Positions 9,039 to 17,555 of a stretch of DNA of 64,000 nucleotides are shown piece by piece (the first letter of the stretch is position 1; each line of letters begins with the position of its first letter). Source of the DNA: Chloroflexota bacterium (GTDB taxonomy: Bacteria; Chloroflexota; Dehalococcoidia; Lucifugimonadales; JACPCL1); the NCBI GenBank assembly GCA_016179765.1, contig JACPCL010000034.1, positions 1 through 64,000 of the forward strand, given 5' to 3'. Under the pieces are notes generated by a model, which did not search any database, was not told the DNA's origin, and saw only the letters and a program-made list of their open reading frames with translations. A program made the translations under genes and the position numbers.

Positions 9039-10757
9039 ATGTTCAAGGCCAACTGGCAGAAAAAAGGTCTCCTGCTTGGTGCGGCAATTGCGGCCATGCT
9101 GCTGGTAGCGGCAGCCTGCGGCGGAGGCGCCGAGCCAACGCCTACCTCTGCCCCTACAGCGACATCCGCCCCAGTCGCAACCCCCACTGCCACCAAGGTA
9201 CCGCCTTCTCCCACTCCTACCCCCAAGTTCCAGCCCAAGAAGGGCGGCTCCCTGCGCTTTGCCCAGACCTCGGACCCGGTGACCTTTGACGTCCACGCCT
9301 CAAGCTTGTCCCTGCTGACCAACCACACACACCTCACTCATAGCCGGGTGTTGCGATACGAGAGCCTGGGCTGGCCGGAGGAGGCAAACTACGGGGCCTT
9401 GACCGTCACCGGCGATGCGGCTGAAAAATGGGAGATCTCCCAGGACGGCAAGACCTTCACCTTCCATCTGCGCCCTGGCATCAAGTGGCCCAACGTGGCG
9501 CCCCTCAATGGGCGGGAGCTCACCTCCGAGGATGCAAAGAAGGCCTTTGAGCGCATCCTTAATGAGCCCAAGTCCATCTTCAAGGAGTTCTACGAAGAGA
9601 TTACCAGCATGTCCACCCCGGACAAGTACACCCTCGTCATGACCATAGATAAACCCCTGGCCTCCTGGCTCTACCGTGTAGCCGATGGCGAGGCAGCCTG
9701 GATCACCGCCCAGGACTTCATTGACGCCAAGGGAAAAGACTACGGCGTCCGGCAAGACAGCCTGGTAGGGACCGGCCCCTTCCTGATCAAATCAGAGGAG
9801 ACCGGGTCTCGCTACATATACACCCGCAACCCCAACTACTTCCTTCCCAACCTGCCCTACGTGGACGAGGTGGTCTGGCTCATCATCAAAGACGCCTCCG
9901 CCAGGGAGGCCGCATTCGTCTCCGGCCAGATTGACGCCCTGGGCGCAAGCCGCACCTCGGTGCCTCGTATACAAAAAGCGTTGCCGAAGGCCGCCCTAGA
10001 CTCCAACCCAGGCCTCTCCAACACCGCCAGCGGCATCATGTTCAACATGACTAACCCCAAGTGGCAGGACATCCGTGTCCGCCAGGCCATTCAGAAGGGG
10101 ATTGACCAGGGGCGCATTATCGCGGACCTGTACGGGGGCCAAGGCCGCTACCAGGGGTGCATGCCCACGGCCCTTTCCTCCTTCGCCCTGTCCCAGGACG
10201 AGCTGAAGGCCCTCTATACCTACGACCCGGAGGGGGCAAAGGCGCTCCTGGCTGCTGCTGGGCTCAGCTCCGGTCTCACCTTTGAGATGACCACCTTCAC
10301 CGGCTACCAGCAGCGGTTGCTGGACATCGCCGAGCTGGCCCAGGACGACCTGAAGAAGATCGGCGTGACCGTGAACTTGAAGCCCGTTCCCGTAGCCAGC
10401 GGCCGGCCGGCGGTGGAGGCTGGCAACTTTGAAACCGTCATTCAGCCCCACAGCACCGGCGTGGAGCCTGACGAGATGATAGGTGGTTTCACCACGGGCG
10501 GGGGCCGCAACTTCATGAGGGTAACCGACCCTAAGGTGGATGCGTGGAACCTGCAACAGACGGTGGAGTTTGACGTCAAGAAACGGGCCGCCATCACCAA
10601 GGAGTTCTCCCGCTACTGCGCCCAGCAGGTAGTGGGCCTCATCCCCATGCCCAATGAGGCCTCCTTCTCCTTCACCCAGGAGTGGGTGAAGAACTTCCCC
10701 ATATCCGATGTCGCCAGTGATGAACCGCGCGAGCTCTTCGCCTGGGTAGAGAAATAG
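9039..10757 (+). CDS. ABC transporter substrate-binding lipoprotein, family 5
   Basis: 572 residues. The signal peptide has a basic start (KANWQKK), a hydrophobic stretch and a lipobox ending VAAAC, so Cys27 is the expected lipid-modified residue. A Thr/Pro-rich linker (about 33-62) joins it to the solute-binding fold: LRFAQTSDPVTFDVH, then VRQAIQKGIDQGRII, typical of the DppA/OppA class. The domain would bind a peptide, glycoside or other organic solute at the outer face of the membrane. Start ATG follows AAGGAG by six bases. Two permease genes follow; no ATPase gene is present in the window, so the ATPases must be encoded elsewhere. Confidence 0.92.
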   Translation: MFKANWQKKGLLLGAAIAAMLLVAAACGGGAEPTPTSAPTATSAPVATPTATKVPPSPTPTPKFQPKKGGSLRFAQTSDPVTFDVHASSLSLLTNHTHLTHSRVLRYESLGWPEEANYGALTVTGDAAEKWEISQDGKTFTFHLRPGIKWPNVAPLNGRELTSEDAKKAFERILNEPKSIFKEFYEEITSMSTPDKYTLVMTIDKPLASWLYRVADGEAAWITAQDFIDAKGKDYGVRQDSLVGTGPFLIKSEETGSRYIYTRNPNYFLPNLPYVDEVVWLIIKDASAREAAFVSGQIDALGASRTSVPRIQKALPKAALDSNPGLSNTASGIMFNMTNPKWQDIRVRQAIQKGIDQGRIIADLYGGQGRYQGCMPTALSSFALSQDELKALYTYDPEGAKALLAAAGLSSGLTFEMTTFTGYQQRLLDIAELAQDDLKKIGVTVNLKPVPVASGRPAVEAGNFETVIQPHSTGVEPDEMIGGFTTGGGRNFMRVTDPKVDAWNLQQTVEFDVKKRAAITKEFSRYCAQQVVGLIPMPNEASFSFTQEWVKNFPISDVASDEPRELFAWVEK

Positions 10758-10778
10758 CGGCGACCAGCCAACGAACGT

Positions 10779-10815
10779 CTCGGCGCCGCTGATGTGCGTT
10801 ATCAGCGGCGCCGAG
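10779..10815 (+). promoter_or_regulatory. Perfect 15-bp stem-loop after the binding-protein gene
   Basis: CTCGGCGCCGCTGAT (10779-10793), loop GTGCGTT, then its exact complement (10801-10815). It sits between the lipoprotein gene and the first permease gene. No T-run follows. Such hairpins commonly protect the binding-protein mRNA or weaken read-through, so the binding protein is made in excess over the permeases. Confidence 0.75.
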
Positions 10816-10837
10816 CATCCATCCAGAGGGTTCAGGA

Positions 10838-11788
10838 ATGACCGGCTACATCATAAGGCGAGTGCTCCTCATTGTACCCACGGCGTTTCTGGTAGTGACC
10901 TTGGCGTTTTTCGCCATGCACATTGTGCCTGGCGACGCCGTCCTCGCCAGTATTGAGGAAGGCACATCCCTACGGCCTGAACAGATCGCCCAGATGCGGG
11001 AGTCCCTGGGCATAGATAAACCCCTCTTGGTCCAGTACGGAAACTGGCTTAGGAGCGCTCTCCAAGGGGACTTCGGCAAGTCCCTGGCAACCGGGCGGCC
11101 CGTTACAAAACAGCTCTTCAAAGCCATCCCCGTCAGCCTGGAACTGGCCCTTTTGAGCCAGGTCATCGCGCTGGCCGTCGCCATTCCCATCGGGGTCATC
11201 TCGGCCCTCCGCCAAGATACCTTTTGGGACTACGTCCTGCGGGTCTTCAGCATCGGGATGCTGGCGGCCCCTAACTTCTGGCTAGCCACCCTTGCCATCG
11301 TCCTGGGGGCCTACTGGTTTTTCTGGGCGCCCCCCTTTGGCTACGTACCCATCTGGCAAGACCCCGTGGTGAATATGAAGCAGTTCTTGCTGCCCGCCGC
11401 CATCATGGGACTCCACGGCTCGGCCACCGCCATGCGCATGACCCGCTCGGCGGTCCTAGAGGTGCTGCGCCAGGACTACATCCGCACCGCTCACGCCAAG
11501 GGCCTGTCCCCCCGGCGCATCCTCATGGTCCATGTGCTGAAGAACGCCCTCATCCCCGTGGTGACCATCTGGGGCGTGAGCATCGCTTACTTGCTCGGAG
11601 GCGCGATCATTATTGAAAGCATTTTTGCCCTGCCAGGCGTCGGCCTCTCCATGCTGGACGCCATCAACAGCCACGACCTCACCCAGCTTCAGGCCAACAT
11701 CCTCTTCTTTGGCGCGGCGGTCGTGCTGGTGAACCTCATAGTAGACCTGAGCTACAGCCTGTTGGATCCCCGCGTTCGGTACAACTAG
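10838..11788 (+). CDS. ABC transporter permease, DppB type
   Basis: 316 residues with about six membrane segments. The N-terminus YIIRRVLLIVPTAFLVVTLAFFAM and the following PGD are typical of DppB/OppB. The ABC-interaction (EAA) loop is seen as VLEVLRQDYIRTAHAKGLSPRRI near 203-225. It forms the membrane channel together with the permease at 12116. The ATG at 10838 follows AGGGTTCAGGA. The stop codon TAG (11786-11788) is made of the TA target and the first base of a miniature element, so the insertion sets the end of this gene. Confidence 0.92.
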   Translation: MTGYIIRRVLLIVPTAFLVVTLAFFAMHIVPGDAVLASIEEGTSLRPEQIAQMRESLGIDKPLLVQYGNWLRSALQGDFGKSLATGRPVTKQLFKAIPVSLELALLSQVIALAVAIPIGVISALRQDTFWDYVLRVFSIGMLAAPNFWLATLAIVLGAYWFFWAPPFGYVPIWQDPVVNMKQFLLPAAIMGLHGSATAMRMTRSAVLEVLRQDYIRTAHAKGLSPRRILMVHVLKNALIPVVTIWGVSIAYLLGGAIIIESIFALPGVGLSMLDAINSHDLTQLQANILFFGAAVVLVNLIVDLSYSLLDPRVRYN

Positions 11789-12093
11789 CAGGCTGCGGAA
11801 AAAGGGCAGTCCAGAGGGGCGAAGCCCCTTTAACGGGGGTCTGGGGGTGTCCCCCAGAACTAATCTTCCCCCTCTCCCTTTAGGGGCCTTGCCTGAAAAA
11901 TCAGAGCCTCCAAGGGAAGGTGGAGGAAATCGCAGGTTTCCCCTGGGGTTGTAGGGGTATCCCCTACAGACCCTTGCGGGCGGGTGGGTGGGAAAAACGA
12001 GAATTGCCACTCTCTTTTCAAGAGGGCGAGTTATCGGGCAAAGCCCCCTTTAGGAGAGGGGGAACACAAAGGGGTGAGGTCAGCACCCTGCTA
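11786..12093. mobile_element. TA-flanked miniature element inside the ABC operon
   Basis: Starts TAGCAGGCTGCGGAAAA at the permease stop codon and ends CAGCACCCTGCTA at 12081-12093. The right end read inward is TAGCAGGGTGCTG, an imperfect match to the left. About 308 bp with no coding sequence. It contains GGGGCGAAGCCCC, GTCTGGGGGTGTCCCCCAGA, and CCCCTCTCCCTTTAGGGG-type hairpins. It separates two permease genes that are normally adjacent. Confidence 0.72.
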
Positions 12094-12115
12094 GCGCTCA
12101 CAGCGGAGGGACGCC

Positions 12116-13036
12116 TTGGCTGTTGACAAGAGTACCACAGGAGGAGGCGGGGACGCCGTCATCACCCGGGCCCCAGGACGGCTTGCGTCCATCACGCGGA
12201 AGGGGTGGTACCTCGGCCTCAAGCGCCGCCCCCTGGCGGTGATTTCCCTGGTCGTCTTGGTGGTAATCATCCTGACGGCGGTTTTCGCCCCAGCCGTAGC
12301 ACCCTATGACCCCACCGAGACCCACCGAGGCCGGACGCTGGAAACGCCGAGCTCGGACTTCTTGCTGGGAACGGACCACCTGGGCAGGGACTTGCTCAGC
12401 AGGATTATATTTGGCGCACGTATCTCCATTACCATTGGCTTCCTTGCCGTATTCTTTGGCACCAGCGGCGGCGTCGCCCTGGGCATTGCCTCCGCCATGC
12501 AAGGCGGCAAGTTTGATATTCTCGTACAACGGCTGGTGGATGCATGGATGGCGTTCCCTGGGCTGGTGATAGCTTTGGCCCTGGTGTCCATGCTGGGGCC
12601 AAGCTTGATCAACGTGGCCATTGCTATTGCCATCGGCACAATCCCTTCAACCTCAAGGGTTGTTCGTGGAGCCGTCCTTGCTGAAAAGGAGCGGGACTAC
12701 ATATCCGCCGTGGTCTCCATCGGCGCAGCCCGGTTGCGCTTAGCCTTACGGCATATTCTCCCCAACGTGTTGCCACCCATCCTCATCCTCGCCACTGCTC
12801 GCCTGGGATCCGCTATCCTGGCGGAAAGCTCCCTCAGCTTCTTGGGCCTGGGTGTGCCGCCTCCAGCTCCCACCTGGGGTGGCATGTTGTCTCGTGAAGG
12901 CCGTGATTTCATGATGACGAATCCCATGCTCGGCCTGTGGCCAGGGCTCTCCATCATGCTCACCGTGCTCGCCTTCAACCTCTTTGGTGATGGCCTTCGG
13001 GACATTCTTGACCCCAAGCTACGGGGCGGGCACTAG
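12116..13036 (+). CDS. ABC transporter permease, DppC type
   Basis: 306 residues. TTG start at 12116, six bases after GGAGG. Features of DppC/OppC: the N-terminal AVFAPAVAPYDPTE and DFLLGTDHLGRDLLSRIIFGARISI, then an EAA loop VVRGAVLAEKERDYISAVVSIGAARLRLALRHILPN near 182-217, and LAESSLSFLGLGVPPPAPTWGGML. It pairs with the DppB-type permease to move the solute brought by the lipoprotein at 9039. It is followed 76 bases later by four CitE-like genes in the same direction, which suggests that the imported compound feeds those enzymes. Confidence 0.93.
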   Translation: MAVDKSTTGGGGDAVITRAPGRLASITRKGWYLGLKRRPLAVISLVVLVVIILTAVFAPAVAPYDPTETHRGRTLETPSSDFLLGTDHLGRDLLSRIIFGARISITIGFLAVFFGTSGGVALGIASAMQGGKFDILVQRLVDAWMAFPGLVIALALVSMLGPSLINVAIAIAIGTIPSTSRVVRGAVLAEKERDYISAVVSIGAARLRLALRHILPNVLPPILILATARLGSAILAESSLSFLGLGVPPPAPTWGGMLSREGRDFMMTNPMLGLWPGLSIMLTVLAFNLFGDGLRDILDPKLRGGH

Positions 13037-13112
13037 ACCGCGTGTCAATATCCCTTCGTGGAGCGTCAGGCTTCCCGGACTCCACTCCCGCAAACTCCTG
13101 TAGAGGTGGCTA

Positions 13113-14081
13113 ATGAAAGAGCGTGTGCGCCGTTCCTGGCTCATTGTGCCGGCCCACAAGACAGACCTCGTCTCCCAGGCCAGCGCGACGAAGGCGGACG
13201 TCGTCGTCCTTGACCTGGAGGACACCGTCCATGACACCAGGAAGGCAGAGGCCCGCCAGAAGATGCGAGAAGCCATCCAGCTTATCCGCAACAGTGGCTC
13301 GGAGGTCTTTGTGCGGTGTGACCCCGATTTCCTTTACGCAGACCTGGAGTCCTCCGTCTATCGCGGCCTTACCGGTGTCCTCCTGCCCAGGATCACCTCT
13401 GTGGAGCAGGTGCAAGACGCCGAGCATACCCTCGCGGAGTTTGAGGCCCAGCGCGGTGTGAGAAAGCCGCCCCCAGTTGGTGAAATCCTGGAAGTGGACG
13501 AGGCGCGCACCATTGAGAACTCTTTGGAGCTGCATCTTTCCCTTGACACAGGCCGGGGTAACTGGGATGCTCCAAAGCTCATCCAGGCTAGCCCCCGGGT
13601 GCGCTCCGTAAGCCTGGGCCGGGCTGATTTGACCATGGACCTGCGGCCCGAACCGGAAGGCGACCTGCACCTCATGCCCTATCTCATGCAACGTCTGATC
13701 CTGGTCGCCAACGCCACGGGCGTCCAGCCCATCGGCGCCTGGTGGCAAAGCGCCTCCCGCGGCCTGGTGGACACGCCCCAGAATACCTACCATGCGGCGG
13801 CCACTGGCCGTAAAGCCGGGTTCAAAGGCGCCCTCTGCATGCGGGCAAACCAGGTGGAGGCCCTGAACCGGGGCTTTACCCCTTCCAGCGAGGACCTCTC
13901 CCAGGCCCAGGCCATCCTGCACGCCTTTGCAACAGCCCAAGCGCGAGGGCTTTCCCGCGCCGTGGACCATCGCCAGTTCATAGACCAGGGCATTGCCGGT
14001 GCAGCCTCACGCCTCCTGGACCTGGCAGTGGCGTGCCAGGCTACGGACCAAGCCAAGCTGCATCCCATAGAGGGGGCTTAG
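13113..14081 (+). CDS. HpcH/HpaI aldolase / CitE-like protein 1
   Basis: 322 residues of the citrate lyase beta/malyl-CoA lyase fold, which cleaves or forms 3-hydroxyacyl-CoA-type bonds with a divalent metal. Motifs: SWLIVPAHKTD, ADVVVLDLEDTV (30-39), an Arg in FVRCD (68), and SPRVRSVSLGRADLTMDL near 160-177. The metal-binding Glu of the usual IE-T-x-x-G motif is replaced by Asp145 (SLDTGRG). The ATG at 13113 follows AGAGGTGG. First of four tandem paralogues; it ends one base before the next start. Confidence 0.85.
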   Translation: MKERVRRSWLIVPAHKTDLVSQASATKADVVVLDLEDTVHDTRKAEARQKMREAIQLIRNSGSEVFVRCDPDFLYADLESSVYRGLTGVLLPRITSVEQVQDAEHTLAEFEAQRGVRKPPPVGEILEVDEARTIENSLELHLSLDTGRGNWDAPKLIQASPRVRSVSLGRADLTMDLRPEPEGDLHLMPYLMQRLILVANATGVQPIGAWWQSASRGLVDTPQNTYHAAATGRKAGFKGALCMRANQVEALNRGFTPSSEDLSQAQAILHAFATAQARGLSRAVDHRQFIDQGIAGAASRLLDLAVACQATDQAKLHPIEGA

Positions 14082-14082
14082 T

Positions 14083-15033
14083 ATGCCGAGGAGAGTTCGC
14101 CGCTCCGGGCTGATGATGCCCATCAACAACCCGCGGTTCGTCAACAACTCCTGGCGCCGCAACTGCGATTCCCTGGACTTTGACCTGGAGGACTCTGTCC
14201 CCCAGTCGCAGAAAGAGTACGCCCGGTCCCTGGTGAAGCAGGTCATCCCCATTGGCCTCATGGGCGGCGCCGATGTGTCCGTGCGCATCAACACCGCCAC
14301 ACCAGAGGCGGATATTGCAGCCTCCGCATGGCCTGGAATGGGCAGGATTGCCCATCCCAAGACCGAATCCGCCCAGCGCATAAGGGAGGTTGACGCCCTT
14401 ATCACCAAGTACGAACGCCTGCGAGGCATTCGTGTGGGCGCCATAGAGGTCACCGCCATGATTGAGTCGGCCCTGGGGGTGAGCAACGGCTATGACATCG
14501 CCTCAGCCAGCCCCAGAGTGAAGGCCTTTGGCGGCGGGGGTGGGTACGACATGTCCCTGGACATGGGCGTGGATATGTTCGTAGGCTTCAATCAGTTCGT
14601 CTACTCCGCAGGAGAGTGCGAGCTGGTGGCCCGGGCCCTTGGCAAAGAGTTCAGCATCAGCGTCCATATGACCGACACCTCGGGCAGCGTCAGCGACGCC
14701 GAGGCCACGTACCTGCGAGCTGTCGCCAACCGCAAGGCCGGCGGCCGCAGCGGCGGGGGCCTGCACCCCAATGTGGTAGAGCCTTCCAACCGTGGCCTTA
14801 CGCCTCCCCCAGAGGAGGTGGACCAGGCCAGAAGAGTCTTATCGGCCTACGAGGAGGTCCAGCGGCGCGGAGACGCCGAAGGCGAGCTGAACGGCCAGGT
14901 CATAGACGCCTACGAGGCGGCGCGGGCAGCGGAGCTGATAGACTGGTCCCGCCTCTGCGCAGAGAAGGATGCCTTCAAAGAGCAGAAGCGCCGTGAGGCC
15001 GAGGGCCTCCAGCCGCAACCAACTGCTCGCTAA
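14083..15033 (+). CDS. HpcH/HpaI aldolase / CitE-like protein 2
   Basis: 316 residues. Similar in order to the gene before it: RSGLMMPINNPRFVNNSW, LDFDLEDSVP (31-40), VSVRIN (Arg68), MIESALGV with the canonical metal-ligand Glu128, then SPRVKAFGGGGGYDMSLDMG near 143-162. It is therefore the copy that keeps the standard Glu. The start is one base after the previous stop, so the two genes are translationally linked. The C-terminal 50 residues are charged and helical. Likely a lyase or thioesterase acting on a CoA ester; the substrate is unknown. Confidence 0.86.
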   Translation: MPRRVRRSGLMMPINNPRFVNNSWRRNCDSLDFDLEDSVPQSQKEYARSLVKQVIPIGLMGGADVSVRINTATPEADIAASAWPGMGRIAHPKTESAQRIREVDALITKYERLRGIRVGAIEVTAMIESALGVSNGYDIASASPRVKAFGGGGGYDMSLDMGVDMFVGFNQFVYSAGECELVARALGKEFSISVHMTDTSGSVSDAEATYLRAVANRKAGGRSGGGLHPNVVEPSNRGLTPPPEEVDQARRVLSAYEEVQRRGDAEGELNGQVIDAYEAARAAELIDWSRLCAEKDAFKEQKRREAEGLQPQPTAR

Positions 15034-15039
15034 GAAAAG

Positions 15040-15120
15040 AAGCGGGAGTCCAGAGGGGCGAAGCCCCTTTGACGGGGGTCTGGGGGTGTCCCCCAGACAT
15101 AAATCCATCCGCCGCAGGCG
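15040..15120. repeat. Intergenic repeat inside the CitE-like array
   Basis: Contains AGTCCAGAGGGGCGAAGCCCC and GTCTGGGGGTGTCCCCCAGA, identical in layout to the inside of the element at 11786-12093, but without recognisable terminal repeats. A CCGCCGCAGGCGG hairpin follows. It lies in the 118-bp gap between CitE-like genes 2 and 3. Confidence 0.7.
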
Positions 15121-15151
15121 GATACTTTGACTCCAAAGGTGGAGGCGCATC

Positions 15152-16129
15152 TTGGCAATACGTGAAGTACGGCGGGCTGGCTTGACCATGCCCATCAACA
15201 ACCCCAGATTCGTCAACAACTCCTGGCTACGCAACTGCGACCACATCACCCTGGACTTTGAGGACTCGGTCCCCCAGTCCCAGAAGCCCTACGCCCGCAT
15301 CATTGCACGGGAGGCCGTCGGCCTTGCGGGTCAGGGCGGCGCTGCCATCAACATCCGCATCAACCAGGGCTTTATTGAGGCCGATGTGACCGCTGCCTCC
15401 TGGCCCGGCCTCTCTAGCCTCAGCATGGGCCACACCTGGTCTGCCGATGAGGTCCGCCTCATGGACCAGTACATCACCAGGATAGAGCGCATCCGCGGCC
15501 TGAGGCCAGGCTCCATAACTCTCGGCGCCGCCTGCGATAGCCCCGTGGGAACAGTGCAGTCCGAGGAGATTGTCCAGGCCAGCCCCAGAGTCAAGAACTT
15601 CGGTGGGGGCGGCGGGTACGACTACTCCATGCAGTTGGGCGTGGATATGTTCGTGGGGTTTGACCAGTTTGTGTATCCCCGTGGCGAAGGCGCCCTCATT
15701 GCCAGGGCCTTTGGCAAGAGCTTTGGCATCAGCGTCCATCTGCCAGATACCTCGGGCAGCGTGGCCGACGCCGAGCGGTCATACTTGCAGGCAGCCGCCA
15801 ATCGCAAGGCCGGTGGCCGCGGAGGCGGAGGCCTACACCCCAACGTGGTTGAGCCGATGATCCGTGGCCTTACCCCCCCGCCTGAAGAGGTGGAGCAGGC
15901 CAGACAGGTGCTGGCTTTCTACAACGAACAGGTGGAGGCGAAGGGAGAAGCGGAGGGTGAACTGGACGGCCTGACTGTGGACAAATACGAAGCGGCGCGG
16001 GCATCGGAACTGATTGAGTGGGCACAGGCCTGCGCCGAGATGGACGGGAAAAAAGAGCGGGCCCGTCGGGAAGCCATCGCCCGCCAGGAGGCCGCGCACA
16101 CGAGCCCGGGCCAGCCAACCACAGCCTGA
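15152..16129 (+). CDS. HpcH/HpaI aldolase / CitE-like protein 3
   Basis: 325 residues. TTG start at 15152, six bases after GGAGG. Close paralogue of the gene at 14083: both have MPINNPRFVNNSW, VPQSQK.YAR, SPRVK.FGGGGGYD, VDMFVGF.QFVY, SGSV.DAE and GGGLHPNVVEP. The metal-ligand Glu is replaced by Asp129 (AACDSPVG), and the following aspartate motif reads YDYSMQLG instead of DL..DLG. This may mean altered metal binding or a changed reaction. It probably arose by tandem duplication. Confidence 0.85.
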   Translation: MAIREVRRAGLTMPINNPRFVNNSWLRNCDHITLDFEDSVPQSQKPYARIIAREAVGLAGQGGAAINIRINQGFIEADVTAASWPGLSSLSMGHTWSADEVRLMDQYITRIERIRGLRPGSITLGAACDSPVGTVQSEEIVQASPRVKNFGGGGGYDYSMQLGVDMFVGFDQFVYPRGEGALIARAFGKSFGISVHLPDTSGSVADAERSYLQAAANRKAGGRGGGGLHPNVVEPMIRGLTPPPEEVEQARQVLAFYNEQVEAKGEAEGELDGLTVDKYEAARASELIEWAQACAEMDGKKERARREAIARQEAAHTSPGQPTTA

Positions 16130-16159
16130 ATCTGTTTGCTCACAAAGGAATCGCAACCC

Positions 16160-17089
16160 ATGAACCCTTTTGTACGCCGCTCCCATCTCCAGATTTCAGT
16201 CCTCAACCAGGAGGAGGTGCTCTCCTCTTGGAAGCATAAGGCCGATGCCATTGTGCTGGACATTACCGACGGCGCAGGCCTGGCAGCCAGGCAACAGGCC
16301 CGGGAATTAGTACGGGGCTCCATCGCCCCAGCCTCCAAAGGCGGCGGCGAAGTCCTGGTGCGCATCAGCAAAGAGGCGCTCTTCGCCGACGTCAAGGCCG
16401 CCCTCTGGCCAGGCGTGAAGGGCATTATCTGCCCCAGCCTTGAAACCGCCGCTGACGTACGGGAGTTAGATGAGGCGTTGCTGGAAGCGGAGAAGGAGCA
16501 TGGCATACCCAGAGGCTCAACGGAGGTCCTCGTGCTCCTGGACAGCGGCAAGGGCATCTGGAACGTGCGGGAGATCATCGCGGCCAGCTCCCGCCTGTCC
16601 ACCGTGGGTCTGGAGGAAAGCAGCCTCTACCGCCACATGGAAATCATGCCGGACGCCAGCTTTGATCCCCTGGTCTATGCCAAGGGCCGCATCATTGTGG
16701 AAGCGGTAGCCGCCAAGGTGCATCCCATTGGCGTTGCCCACCCCTACGGGATCATGCCCGGGTTTGACAACCCTCAGGAGATACACCGCCTGGCCCTGCG
16801 CGGCAAGAACATGGGCTTCAAAGGGGCCATCTGTCTCCACCCCTCCTGGGTGGAGCCGTGCAACCGCGCCTACGCCCCGGCGGCAGACCAGATAGACTAC
16901 TTCAAGACGGTGCGCGCCACCTTCGCCGAGGCCGTCGCCCGGGGCACCGCTGCCACCCCCTACCCCGGCACCACCCAGATGATAGACGTGCCCGTAGACG
17001 AACGGGCGCGCATCATGCTGGAGCTCTGGGAGATGGTGCAGTCGCGAGAGGCGGACAAGGCTTCGGCCCTGAGCAAGGCCGCCGAGTAG
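16160..17089 (+). CDS. HpcH/HpaI aldolase / CitE-like protein 4
   Basis: 309 residues from the ATG at 16160, nine bases after AAGGA. More distant from copies 2 and 3: RRSHLQISVLNQEEVLSS, ADAIVLDITDGAG (29-40), VLVRIS (Arg68), LLDSGKGIWNVREII with Asp128 in place of the usual Glu, and a C-terminal part with GFKGAICLHPSWVEPCN that matches the usual CitE IHP(x)QV region. The second metal Asp region reads GLEESSLYRHMEIM, also unusual. Last gene of the array; 140 bp of empty sequence follow. Confidence 0.83.
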   Translation: MNPFVRRSHLQISVLNQEEVLSSWKHKADAIVLDITDGAGLAARQQARELVRGSIAPASKGGGEVLVRISKEALFADVKAALWPGVKGIICPSLETAADVRELDEALLEAEKEHGIPRGSTEVLVLLDSGKGIWNVREIIAASSRLSTVGLEESSLYRHMEIMPDASFDPLVYAKGRIIVEAVAAKVHPIGVAHPYGIMPGFDNPQEIHRLALRGKNMGFKGAICLHPSWVEPCNRAYAPAADQIDYFKTVRATFAEAVARGTAATPYPGTTQMIDVPVDERARIMLELWEMVQSREADKASALSKAAE

Positions 17090-17229
17090 CGGACTCCACC
17101 TGCGCCCGGTGGACCTTCCGTCAACCTTCGCCCTATGGCTAGGCAAGAACGGACCAGGCTCCTCTTGCGGCGATCTGGGAATATCCCCATCCCTTCATGC
17201 ACGCACCATGACGTGACGGGATACGCCCC

Positions 17230-17514
17230 TTAGAAAATATCCAGCGTGAACCCCACCCCCGCAGGCGTCTGCTTGAAGTCCAGCACCGCCCGCTCCAGCT
17301 TCTGCCGCAAGTCCCAGTCCACGAGCAGCACCTTCGCCCCCAGGTGCTTCACCACGTAGTCGTCCTCCCCTTCGTCACCAATGCCAACCCCAAACTCCCC
17401 CTCCCCCACCCATTGGGGTGGCGTGACCAGCCGCAGGCACTTCCCAGGCGCCAGGCTGCGGGCGTCTCGTATGCGTTTCAGCTCCGCCATCGCAGCCTTC
17501 GTGACCGTCAACAT
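17230..17514 (-). CDS. HesB/IscA-like fold protein without the Cys ligands
   Basis: About 94 residues from the ATG at 17514 (AAGG eight bases upstream; a GTG at 17529 is also possible). Begins MLTVTKAAMAELKRI and contains CLRLVTPP, GVGIGDEGEDDYVV, GAKVLLVDWDLRQKLE and AGVGFTLDIF, an order that fits the IscA/HesB fold used in iron-sulfur carriers. The C-terminal CxC cluster-binding pair of true IscA is absent, so it may be a non-metal relative. Same strand as the VOC protein upstream, 42 bases apart. Confidence 0.6.
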   Translation of the reverse strand: MLTVTKAAMAELKRIRDARSLAPGKCLRLVTPPQWVGEGEFGVGIGDEGEDDYVVKHLGAKVLLVDWDLRQKLERAVLDFKQTPAGVGFTLDIF

Positions 17515-17555
17515 GCTCCCTGCCTTCACACACCGATTCCCTACATTCTAGCCGC

